Positions 22,212-32,770 of a DNA stretch of 64,000 nt are shown here, in pieces. This stretch comes from Basidiobolus meristosporus CBS 931.73 (taxonomy: Eukaryota; Basidiobolomycota; Basidiobolomycetes; Basidiobolales; Basidiobolaceae). Location: assembly GCA_002104905.1 (NCBI GenBank), contig MCFE01000241.1:54262-118261 (forward strand), in the 5' to 3' direction. The stretch's first letter is position 1; every line of letters begins with the position of its first letter. The position numbers and the translations under genes were made by a program. The notes under the pieces were generated by a model. The model was not told the DNA's origin and made no database searches. It saw only the letters and a program-made list of their open reading frames with translations.

Positions 22212-24902
22212 GATTATGAGCTGCAACTGGCTACTCTCTGCAATATCTACTACTGCTATTACTGTAATTCTTCTCTTGGCTAAAAAGTTGGATGGAACTA
22301 ACTACCAAGTGTAGAAGGTGAAGATGAAGATGCTGCAACAAGAAAGAGGCCTTTGGGACATTGTAATGGGAGAACAATGCCCATCTAAAAACATGAGAGA
22401 GTAATTCTGAAAGTACTAGAAGAAAGTACAAAGTCCCTCTAACTGCCTTTGCCTTAATGTCAAAGACAAATTGCTAATTCAATGCTCAAGAGCAAAAACA
22501 GCAAAGAATGCCTGGAAGGCATTAGAAGATACATACCAGGCATATTCAGCTGCTAAGAAAATGTATCTTGGACAAAAACTCTTTACTACAAAGATGCAGC
22601 CAGGAGAAGAAATGGAAACTCTTATCAACTGAATTACCATGCTGGTGGTTGGGATGGAATCTGTGAGTGTACCAACTAATTATGAGGATGTGAGAGTAAC
22701 CATCCTGAGCTGCCTGACAGACAACCTTCAAGCCATGTATTGGCTCTAGAGTTCAGAACAGAATAATCAACCTTAAATTATATATATGGATTGCTCCTGG
22801 ATGAAGAATCATAACAATTGTGCACTATTAAGAAGGGAGAAGAAAATGCTTTAATAAGCAATAATAGCCAACAAAGGAGATAACCAAGACTCTCAGAGGC
22901 AATAGCAATCTGTCTTGCAACTACTGCAAAAGGAAAGGACACATGTCTGACCAGTGCTTCAAAAGAGAGACAGTCAGCAGAAAAAGCCTGAATATGAAAA
23001 TTCTGCAACAACCAATGATAGACTATTCAATTCTGCTCTAAAAACAACCACAAAAAAGGATTCTCAGACATGGCATATTGACTCTGGAGCATCTCAACAT
23101 TTTGCACACCAAAAGAACTTTTTTCCCAATATCAAGAAATTCCAATTAAGAAGGTTTTCATGGGTGACAATAGAACACTTAATGCAGTGGGAGAAGGAAC
23201 TATCCAAGTAAGCCTTAAAAGCAGTGGAGGGAGCCATACACTGACCTTTGATGAAGTACCCTATGTACCAGAAATAGCCAAGATCCCACTGTCTGTAAGC
23301 ATGGCCATAGCAGAAGGACTCAGTTTTAGCTTTGACAATTCTGGATGGAGGATCACTGATCAACTGGTGCTCATATTGCTCTGGGTACCAAAGATTGGAA
23401 TCTGTATAAGAAGACTTATATTCCATCATATCTGGAGGCCAATATAAGTAACTTAAATGAAGAAACACCAATGCTATGGCACAGGAGATTCAGACACATC
23501 AATTTTGATCATTTGCCAAAACAATCAAAGATCACCTAATCTCTGGAGTAAAAGTTGACCCCCCCCGCTAATTTGGAGCACTGTGAAGCCTGCGTATATG
23601 GGAGACAAGCCACACAATTGCTGATGAGCTCTGGGTTATTCAAAACTAAGAAAAGATTGAATCTAACTTACTCAGAACTGTGTGGACCTAAGCAAGATTT
23701 ACCCTTAGGCAGGGTGAAGTTTTAATCACTTTTACTAATAATTATACAAGATACATGTGGGTTTACTTCATGGAGAGAAAAAAAGAAGCTCTGTCTAAGC
23801 TCAGGGACCTTAAAGCCGTGTTGGAGAGAGAACTGGTAGAAAAAGCAAGAAATTATGCTCTGACAATGGTGGATAATCTACCTCAAAACTCTTCATCCAC
23901 TTCTGCAAAATTCATGGGATAAAGCAGGAGATTACTGTGCCATACTCCCCAGAGCAAAATGGAGTAAGAGAATATGTAAACAAATCAATAATTGAAATGG
24001 CAAGATCCATGGTCCATGATCAAAAATTATGCTATATTTTTTGAGCAGAATCAGTTGCCCCAACTGTGTACCCTAAAAATGGGAATTATATTAGAGTACT
24101 AAATGAATCTACTCCACCTGAAGCATGATATGGACACAGGCCAAGTGCAAAACATTTAAGAAATTTTGGGTGTACAGCATATGCCAAGAAACTGCCCAGA
24201 AATCAGTCAATATTTGAGCCAAAAAGTTTGAAATTCATATTTTTGGGCTACTGCAACAAGAGTAAAGCATACACACTCCACAATACTAAAGCAAAGAAGC
24301 CAATTAAGTACAGGTATGTGTGTTTTTTAATGAGAATTCTAAATTTTCACAAACATGACATCAGATAATGACAAAAATTTGATTTTGAGTCCACCAACTT
24401 TCAGGATTGATTCAGAGCAGAAGAATGAAGGTTTTCCCACTCCAGAGGACTCTACACCTGTGGTTCAGCCTGAGGCAGTGTCCAGGAATATCCCAGAGGT
24501 GATTATTCTGGTATCAAATGTCACCAGGATCCTTCCAGAAAAGAAATAGCCAGAATTGAAATATTAATGAGGATACTATCTTAGTCCATGCCTCTTCCAT
24601 CCATATTGATAATCCCCAGATTGTAAAAGGGGCACTGAATAGCCCTCAGACAGAGACTTTGAGATCTGTAAAGACTGAAGAATTACAGGCCCTATTGGAA
24701 TATCAAACATGAGACTTGGTCAAATTACCAATCAATCAAAAATCAATTGGATGCAGATGTGTCTTTGAGACAAAATACAAGGCTGATGGTTCAATTGAAA
24801 GATACAAAGCAAAACTTGTTGCCAAAGTGTACTCTCAAATAAAAGTACTTGACTATACTGAGACCTTTGCACTGGTAGCCAAGTTTATTTCTGTTATATC
24901 AA
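22212..24902 (+). pseudogene. Ty1/copia gag-pol remnant, first part
   Basis: Domains in order are: Gag (22,221-22,900; KLDGTNYQ, KMKMLQQERGLWDIVMGEQC); a CCHC zinc knuckle (CNYCKRKGHMSDQC from 22,916); protease (WHIDSGASQH near 23,070); the pre-integrase H-x-R-F-x-H segment (TPMLWHRRFRHI near 23,470); integrase fragments (about 23,640-24,170); and the start of reverse transcriptase (GCRCVFETKYKADGSIERYKAKLVAK, then DYTETFA, to 24,897). Many stops and shifts make it non-functional. The reverse transcriptase is cut at 24,902 by a CACTA-like transposon and continues at 31,759. The protein order (integrase before reverse transcriptase) identifies it as copia. Confidence 0.88.
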
Positions 24903-24936
24903 CCCTACAAAAAATAACTTGGTTTCACAGGTGGAT
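24903..24936 (+). repeat. Left terminal inverted repeat of the CACTA-like element
   Basis: The first bases CCCTACAAAAAATAA pair imperfectly with the right terminus CCCTATGAAAAATTA. A second copy of this end occurs at 3,473 (CCCTGTGAGAGTAATTTGG). The AT-rich tract right after the C-rich end resembles plant CACTA termini. Confidence 0.65.
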
Positions 24937-25395
24937 CCAATCCAGATCAGCCATCAGGATCCTGTTTAGAGACTGTCATAAAACCAGCAGCTTTGAATTA
25001 TTAATCCTTTTAATGTTCTGATGAAGGGATTGAAATGGTGTTTTGCTAATTTTAAAACCAAATAAGGGGATAAAACTTGACAAGATTTATTTGGTGCTTT
25101 GACATAAATTGCATGGTTTTGTTGTGGTCTTTTAGCACTCTACATTTATTTTAAGTGGATCCAACCAGCCAGGACATCTAATTGTTGTATATGGCAAGAA
25201 ACTTGACGGTATTTTGATGGCCTTACAGCAAGACTCTGATGGCATTATATTGGCAGTATGAAGGCCTACTGCCGGTTCTGTATATTGCTACCATACCAAT
25301 CTACCAAATGGTACTTCCTTTTTCTACTTCCCCTCGTGCCATTCATATTTTCCACTGTGGAATCACCCCTCTTTATTTGCTTGCCTGCTACTACC

Positions 25396-28300
25396 TTAAT
25401 TATTCCACATATAGTCCAAATCAAAAAAAACTATGGCCTCCAGCTTACTAACCTCTAAAAACATGCATACCTGCTGCAGTTGACATACTGCTATCACCTC
25501 AACTTTACAGCTTTTAGTATGATACTTGCAAAGTTGCCATAAACCTTGTACTCCTGGTAACACATACATCTTGCAAACATATGCCTTGTTGTGGCCACTG
25601 CTGGCATGAATACCTCCTGAATATCTACAAAGAGCTTCTTGGTATTTAGCCAATAGATTCCTTTTCCCTACTGGCTTCTAGTCCCCCTTATAGGTGCTCA
25701 CTGGCATTTGTTTGTGTGAGTTCTATATTGAGTGGTGTCAAAGTTGGCTTGTGATCAAGAGAAATCTGGCATACCTTGGTAGAGTTTTCCTAATAAGAAT
25801 TAGCTGCATGTTGCACCCAACCCAACTTTGCATTACTTAACTGATTACCCACTGATTGGGGCTGCTTAGCTTCTTAATGCCATAGGCATAGGTGTCCCCA
25901 TGTGCACATTTGTCCTTTGTACTTTCCAACTCCTCCAGGCTTTCCTCCATATGCCAACTCACCACATCCATGATGGACTTGAAGGTAATATTCTAGATGA
26001 GATTGGGATATGGTAGTACCTGCAACTTGACTTGCCTTCCTATCTCCCCACACATCTGCTGTGGTGGTGTATAAGTCCAAGGGAGAGATACGTCCAACAC
26101 TTCTCAAGTGTTTTGTGTGTGGGGTGTTCACTGGGTGCAATAACCTCTGGCAAAAGCTTGCTAGGAATACTTGGGTTCTGTCTCTAATCTAATGTGAAGG
26201 GGAATAAAGCCACAAGCTTGTCAAGGGAAAACTATTGAGCTACAATCCCCAACTTAATTGGCATCTTAACAAAAGTATGTGCTGGGTTTAGCGTCCTTTG
26301 AGATGACAATGTACTAAAGCTTCCAAAGTCAAAACAACTGTAAACTCCACCAGCAGGGACTTGATAAGAATGCAGCTTTAGTCAATAGTTACAAAGACAG
26401 AAAAGTATCTTTGCCTGTACAACAACAAACTTGGGAAAGAATCAAATATAATAAAAGATACCTACTCTGAGTATTCCTCACAAGTAGTGCCTCCAAGGTC
26501 AGTTGGCTGTCAGCGCGGTTTCCTGGGAGTGTCCTGTGGTCTAGGGTTGGAAGTTCAGGTAGCAGCAGGTAGCAGTGATCACACTAATCAACAAGTTGGT
26601 ATATTGATAAAAGGGATGATGATTTATTGTTGAGGGATAGCCTCCCTTATATACTTTTCTCACTGGCTAAGTGATTACTAATCATGGTGTTCCAGAAGGT
26701 TCCGGAGATCAATAGAAATCTTAATGACATCAGAATGACCTAAGAATGTTCTAAGTAGGTGCCGGAAGGTTCTAAGAGGCACAGCACATCCAACCAATCA
26801 GGAATCAGTATTCTGAAACCTGTGTAACATGGGGATACCATATATGGTATGGAAATGGTAGGGATGGTGACACAGGCTGATCATGTGTCACGGGTACTGG
26901 CGCGGGTACTTGCCTAATATAGAAGTACTTATAGCTAGTAATCTTACATAAAGTGAGGGGTAACTTATGCAATAAGGTAAGCAGGTGTGATAGTCAACCG
27001 GCTTATGGGATAGTACTGATTGGGTAAGACAAACGGGATAAAACTAAAATAAGTGTAGTAGTGATATAGGTATGTAGAAAATAAGGGAATGAGCACATCT
27101 GTCAGTGGGTGTCACTGTCACCCCACTACACCGCTCCATAGGAAACTCCCAAAAGATGAAGCAAGGCCCAATATTCTCCACACACCAAGCAAGATGGAGT
27201 AGAGAATGGATACAGTAGCAGCAGAGATCTATGTGCTCAGCTTTATGCTTGTAGTATAGCCGCTCAAATTCCATTACAAACTCGTTGCACAGCAGCTGTA
27301 GATGTGTCAAGTTGGCATTGGTGATCCGCTTCTGGATAAATATTCCTACAATGTTGACATATGACTCCCAATGCTTTCAATGTACTCTTGGTAGGAATGA
27401 CTTCAGAGCACCACTTAAATAAAAACATATCCAGTTCATCCAGTCTTTGAATTTATATTGTCACATATGTGTATGAATATTAATTGGAGCTCATGAGAAG
27501 TACTTAGGGTAGCAGATACTTTGTAATATCTTGCCAATTCTTTCAAATTTCTCTGGTATCTCAAAGAGCTCATTTAGCTTGAAATGCACCATGTACAACT
27601 TGGTCACCAGTATATGGGTTGTGTTGAAAAGCAAGTGCATTGCTCCCAGTGCAAAGCTTTTGCTCCAACAGATACCCTCTAGCTTAAGTATCTCTGGTTT
27701 CCAATTGATTCCATATTCTGGCCAATGACTTATAGCTTGCCAACCTTGCTGCAATTGCATGCTGACTTCTGTACATTCTCTCTGTGGAAAGATGATGTTT
27801 TTGGTGCTGGTGTTTAGGTAATAATAATGAGTGTGAGTTATGGAATAAATCCCCTGGATCTCACACATTTAATAGCAATACCATCCATTGTGCCCAGAAA
27901 AACCTGCTATCTTGCTGATGGCTGGGGTATCTCCAATGCAGATAATAATATGTGCTTTTACATGATGTCCATTTACTGTTATTCCACTTGAAAGCATACA
28001 AAATTCATATAGCAATAGATACAGGTAGCTATCCAGGTTGGACCGTGATTTAGGCCCAGATACCAGTGAGACACCATCAGATTATTGCTCTAATACCATA
28101 AGATGGGTGGCAGCATCAGATTGATGAGAATCAGTGGCCAGTAGGATTTGCTGGTAGAGTACTTGTTTAATGAGAATCCATGAAGTGCTAAGGCAAAAGC
28201 ATGGTCATACATACCTTAGAAGTAGCCCTTGCTTCTTAGCTGTTTGTAATGTTTGCCATCAAATATATTGGATAGGTTTGTGCTTGATGTATACTGAGTG

Positions 28301-29198
28301 CAGTGCTGTATAGCTCTGCAATATTTGATGGACTGCATCAGCTTCCTCAGATGGGGTATGACTGCAATATATCTGGAGTGTGAACAATGATTTCCCTCAA
28401 TGGTGGTGGATTCCTGACAATTTGGACATGTTGCAATGGTAGCATTTTTGGATGTGAATGCCATGCAACTATTAACACATGCTTGAATCAGGACAGTCTC
28501 TGAATTATATGTTGCCAGCCGCATGATGGTAGTCCACTTGTACCATGTACATGGTAAGTTGCATCCTGGTATGATTTGAAATAAAGTAGTAATAAATCCT
28601 CAAAGCCCCCATTACTGATATTAGTGGAAACACACCACTTCTCTAGCCACAACATGACATCATTTACCAGTAGATGGATTACTGGGCTCACTTGGCTCCA
28701 TAAAGTATCCTTGGCATTTGTTTCAACAAGTGTTGTCTTGTTACATATAGGGATTTGACTGGGCTCATTCATGGTACTGTTGTTAGGGGAGATAGGCTCA
28801 AAATCCATCAGTGAACCTTCTTTGTCAGTACTATCACTCTGCATGCCATATTCAGAAGGCTGTGGTGAGCCCAAAGGTGTCACAAACTCACCTGACTCAG
28901 TTTGCAAAAGGTGACAAAGATGGCCATGTGCCAATATAGAAGTATCAACTGGCCAGTAAGATAATGTTGGTACAGTAGTGACCAATGAATGGTCAAATAT
29001 GACTTGTGTGGCAAAACACTGGTTGTGATCCTTGTAATACTTCCTGTGCTCTCTGCATGCTTCATGGCTGAGAGGCTTGCCACAATAGCCACATGGTCTT
29101 TTTCCGCTTCTCTTATGGTATTGAGTCAAAGTAGTCTTGTCTATGGGACAAATATTTTGACCTTGACAACATAATGCTATTATATCACTTTTGGGCAA
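25396..29198 (-). pseudogene. Tnp2-like (CACTA) transposase, interrupted
   Basis: Translation starts at Met 29,198. An N-terminal cysteine cluster (CPIDKTTLTQYH...RPCGYCGKPLSHEACREH) is followed by an acidic linker. A CPNCQ...VIPHLRKLMQSIKYCRAIQHCTQY...IFDGKHYKQL segment lies at about 28,440-28,225. Next come IGDTPAISKIAGFSGHN (near 27,920) and a histidine-containing LGAMHLLFN segment (27,640). The last clear block is CIHSLLHLA...NIGPCFIFWEFPMER (27,220-27,140). Motif order agrees with fungal Tnp2-type transposases. Frame breaks lie near 28,500 and 28,210. A 1,071-bp family-D LTR interrupts the gene just after the FPMER motif, and the C-terminal part resumes below 26,059. It is certainly inactive. 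Assignment rests on remembered family motifs, not a search. Confidence 0.68.
26060..27130 (-). repeat. Family-D solo LTR inside the transposase
   Basis: On the minus strand this runs TGTAGTGGGG...CACCACCACA, 1,071 bp, the inverted partner of 14,750-15,801. The uninterrupted target is seen in the other transposase copy (4,336-4,350). The flanks CTGC (26,056-26,059) and CCGC (27,131-27,134) form a 4-bp duplication with one mismatch. The copy keeps several CpG sites (for example near 26,515 and 26,895-26,905) that the other copy has lost, so it is probably the younger insertion. Confidence 0.85.
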
Positions 29199-29339
29199 TG
29201 CTCATGTGAACTTAAGACAGTCTTGTATTTGAGACATTGCACCTACATGAGTGTAAAATTCAACATTAACCTGCCATTTTAAGCATTATAAATAAAGTTG
29301 TGGCCCTACATATACATGTATATGTAACACTATTTCCCC

Positions 29340-31620
29340 TTTAGTTTTACTCACTTCCATATATATACCGCCAAAAAATAAAGCAAAGTTTTCTGGTTCC
29401 CAACCTAACCCCACTGCTGATGGCTACAGAAGAACAGTTGGACAACAGCTTGCTTTGACATTCAGTGCAACAAGCAGGGCTACATCCAAAGAAGGCCCTG
29501 TGGACAGTGTGCCCATTGAAGGTAATAATGTGGACCCTCAGGCTCTCAGTCAAGTAGGCAATTGAGAACATCTACAGAGCCACAAGCCAACCATTATCCT
29601 CAGGCAAATGAGAATGTAGCAAACACAGTACCCTCAGTTGAAGACCAGCAAGTGGCTGTCATAACATCACTACCACCCATACTAGCAAGTATGTTGTCAG
29701 CTCATACCAAAGCATTAATGCAGCAATTAGGTGCAGTGGCTGATAGGATAGATGCAATGGCCCAGAGAAATCAGGAAGTAGTCCAATAACAGGAGTAGCA
29801 GATAATATGTGTAGAGCAATCAATATACCAGGTAGAGAAAGCAGTATTTTTGCTGCAAAGAAGGAACTGAAGTAGCTGAATTTCATAGCCAAGAATTGAG
29901 CCATATCCCAATGCAACAGCAGAGGAACACTGTGCAGTCTTTGAAGCACAAAGCAGTGCCCAAAGATAAAGCTCACAGAAAAACCTATCACAGTGTGGGA
30001 GGGAGACATTGTGGTTTTTATACCAGAGCCTAAAAATCAGAAGACATTGAAGATCTGTGAAGTTGTTGAGTGCAATAATGCATAGTGGCTAACAATCAAG
30101 AGGCCATCCAAAGTCTAGCACACCATCAACTTAAGGCTGGCATATTATGGGACCATTGGGAGCTCAATGCCAAGCAGAATGCACTTGACTTGTTCCATGA
30201 GCATTATCCTGGATGAAATGGGCAAATGGATTCTAGGCCAGCATTGCTATGCTAAGAAAGCATCTTAAGAATATCAGAAGCTATGAAAGGCAGAAGAACA
30301 AGGGCGCTATGGCTGAAAGCCAGCAGATTCCTCAAGAGCCCATTATAAGCAGTGCCAAAAGCTCCAGACAAGCATTAAAGAGACTTCAGGTAGCTGGAAG
30401 AGTGCCAATTAGGAGCAAGCAGGCAAACATGGATGCCCTAGCGCTACATTTATTAAGGAAAAGGTGTAGTACCACTCAAAAAGCACTTAGTCAAAGTAGC
30501 AGTGAAGGACCTGGCAGTGATAAAAGCCAGCGGCTTTTGCAAGAGCCCATCACAACTAAAGTTGAGAGCTCAAAACAAGCAGAAAAAAATGTCAGGTTGC
30601 CAGAAGAGAGCCAGCAAGGGACAAGCAGGCCCAAACAGATGTGTAAGAGCAGAATTTATCCAGGAGAAAATGTAGTTCTTTACAAGAAGCACTCAGACAA
30701 AGTAGCAGCAAAAGACCTGGCAGTGATAAAGGAAAAGGTAAAGGAAAAATGTCTACCCAAGCCTGAGACAGGGAGGCATGCAAAAAAAAATGCAGTTCTT
30801 GCCAATTTGTGCCACAAGCCCAGAACAGCCAGAATCCCATCATAGCCCAAAAGAATTACCAACAAGAAACTAGCTGTTTTCACAAGTGTTAGAAGCGCAG
30901 CCAGTTGATCTACACTTCAGCAAGGTAGATGAGTTTGCTGAAAAAGGCAATTTGTCTACCACACCCTCCACATCCTCCATTGTTGACAGAGTGGAGATTG
31001 CACTGACAGACAAGGCTACAACACTAAGAGCTTGAAAGACTATCACACTGCCTTCAGTGGAATATGGGAACATTAATAGGCACACCAAGAGGTTGCAGCA
31101 CTTTTTCAAGAGCAGTGCTTAAGAAAACACACTAGAATATTGCAAGGAATTATTGCAAAGACTGGCAGATAAGGTGCTAGACCTTTCAGTGCCAGCCAAA
31201 GACCAGGATGTGTGGGAGCCAGTGAATGAATAGTGGCATAAAGTCATTTGATTCCTGCCAAAGTTGTGGAACCAGAGCATTCAGCAGAAATACTTCTTGA
31301 GTGGTGGATTTTAATGTAGCTACTTGATGAGTTTGGGGTTGGGTTTAAAGTTAGTGTAGGGTAGAGGGCCTTGCATAGGTCAATACAATTGGCAATTGAG
31401 GTTCAACTGAAGTTTCAACAGCAATAAATCAATTTGTATGCATGAGAAGTAAGAGAAATGGTTGAGTCAGGAGGTAAGGAGTGTGAAAAAGAGGCAATAG
31501 CTAATCAGTGCATACAAATGTAGGAGGCAATAGAGTGTCTGGGATAAGAAAGTGAGCAAATTGGCAGGGAACCAATCAAAAGCCACTTATACATAGTTGT
31601 GATGAAAAATTTTGACTAAG
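29340..31620 (+). pseudogene. Second gene of the CACTA-like element (unknown function)
   Basis: I do not recognise this product. It is transcribed away from the transposase, with about 140-160 bp between the two starts. Open stretches are 29,562-29,789 (ANTVPSVEDQQVAV...SAHTKALMQQLGAVADRIDA, helix-forming, Gln-rich) and 30,249-30,845 (Lys/Ser/Gln-rich). Further broken coding occurs to about 31,300 (for example HFSKVDEFAEKGNLSTTPS). The lysine-rich part contains two tandem copies of a roughly 205-bp unit (about 30,319-30,523 and 30,524-30,730; each carries KDLAVIK-like or GPGSDK coding in different frames). The same head-to-head pairing with a transposase fragment is seen at 5,290-8,790. A DNA-binding accessory protein, as in other CACTA elements, is possible but unproven. 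Confidence 0.5.
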
Positions 31621-31724
31621 TTTTTTGTGAAATCTGGGGTGCAAATATTTTTTAACAGTCTCTGGACAGTGTCCTGACAGGATCAGTACCTCTTAGTTAT
31701 GGGACTTTAACTTTGTTACAGCCT

Positions 31725-31758
31725 TTTGATGGGTTCATCTCAATAATTTTTCATAGGG
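31725..31758 (-). repeat. Right terminal inverted repeat of the CACTA-like element
   Basis: The outer bases read (reverse strand) CCCTATGAAAAATTATTG. The related end at 2,887 reads CTCTATGAAAATAATAAA. The CAA target duplication follows at 31,759. Confidence 0.65.
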
Positions 31759-32148
31759 CAATATAAGCTATTGCAGCCAAATATAAGTTTTTTATTCATT
31801 AAATGGATGTAAAAACTGAATTTTAAATGGAGCTCTTGATGAGAATGCATTTGTGGACCAGCCTAAAGGGCTTGCTGACCAAGATAGCCCCCATTTGGTC
31901 TGCAACCTTAAAAGTCTCTATATGGACTCAAACAGTCACCAAGGGCCTGTGATTGCAAAATAGATTTATATTTGGAGTCCTTGGGTTTCAAAAGGAGTAA
32001 AGCCAACTATAGTCTATACCATGAGCAAGAGAGGGCAAATCTAGTTCTATTAACTCTATATGTGGAAGATCTTATTATAGCCACCAATAACTTTGAGATG
32101 TTGGAAGAGACTAAATACAGCCTATCTAAAGAGTTCAAGATGTCCAAT
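31759..32148 (+). pseudogene. Copia reverse transcriptase, continuation after the CACTA insertion
   Basis: This resumes the reverse transcriptase broken at 24,902. FIHQMDVKTEFLNGALDENAF (about 31,788-31,853, with frame breaks), VDQPKGLADQD, then MESLGFKRSKANYSLYHEQERANLVLLTLYVEDLIIATNNFE (31,972-32,099). The catalytic Y-A-D-D box reads Y-V-E-D, so the active site is lost. At about 32,148 the copia sequence stops and gypsy integrase tail begins without a gap. Confidence 0.85.
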
Positions 32149-32350
32149 CAGGAACTTTGTATTGCTAAGAAAAAACACTTGGAAGAATCTTGAGCTGCAA
32201 TGGACTGGACCATCTATAATCATCAAAGAATATCCATTTACAACTTACCAACTAGTAGAGAAGCAAGGTAATATTCAACAAGATTTAGCTCATAGAGACA
32301 GTCTCATGCTTGCAAGATTTATAGACAATCCTCAACCATCAAGATACTGA
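32149..32350 (+). pseudogene. Gypsy integrase C-terminal tail fused to copia reverse transcriptase
   Basis: RNFVLLRKNTWKNLELQWTG...YQLVEKQGNIQQDLAHRDSL...NPQPSRY is colinear with 1,455-1,653 (GNFVLLRNNTWKKFEPQWTG...NTEPSRY). It follows copia reverse transcriptase directly, which is not the native order for either family. A polypurine-like tract and a family-A LTR follow. Confidence 0.85.
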
Positions 32351-32402
32351 TATTATTAGAGAAATGATTCAGGAGAGCCCTCTCAACTTGAGTATAGAAG
32401 GA

Positions 32403-32770
32403 TGCTTTAATCTGCCACTTGTATTTTAAAGTGGGATTAGTTTCTAGTCAAACCAACTAGTTCTATATTTAGTCTATTAGTATATCAATATTTCTATCAA
32501 ATTAGTAGTATTGGAGTGCAGATGAATCAGCAGATCCTTAACAGATGTTAATATATATAGCAAGGAAAATTTAACTTTGTGATGATGATGCAATTAAATG
32601 AGTCATCAGCCACAACCTGCATTAGCAAATGCAATTAGTCAGCAATAGATCTGGCAAAGTGAATATACAGAGCTGCTGGAACCTCAGTGAAAGTTGGCTC
32701 AAGTTTTAGTCAATAAAATACTTACTAAACTCCCTATTCCTCTACAACCATTATATCAAGACTTGTAACA
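32403..32770 (+). repeat. Gypsy family-A LTR
   Basis: This LTR (TGCTTTAATCTGCC...ACTTGTAACA, 368 bp) closes the chimeric copia/gypsy element. The corresponding 5' LTR of that element (21,855-22,211) belongs to the copia family, so the two ends are not a pair. Confidence 0.85.

Larger units (their letters stand above)
24903..31758 (-). mobile_element. Complete CACTA-like DNA transposon (6,856 bp) inside a copia element
   Basis: The termini are CCCTACAAAAAATAAC on the left (24,903) and, reversed, CCCTATGAAAAATTAT on the right (ending 31,758). The element is flanked by the 3-bp duplication CAA (24,900-24,902 and 31,759-31,761). Joining the flanks restores the copia reverse transcriptase in alignment with the independent minus-strand copia copy (33,440-33,500), so both borders are secure. 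It carries a Tnp2-like transposase gene on the minus strand and a divergent second gene on the plus strand. A solo family-D LTR (26,060-27,130) lies inside the transposase. Three-base duplications and CxCTAC-type ends fit the CACTA (En/Spm) superfamily; CCCTA instead of CACTA is unusual or a mutation. Confidence 0.8.
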
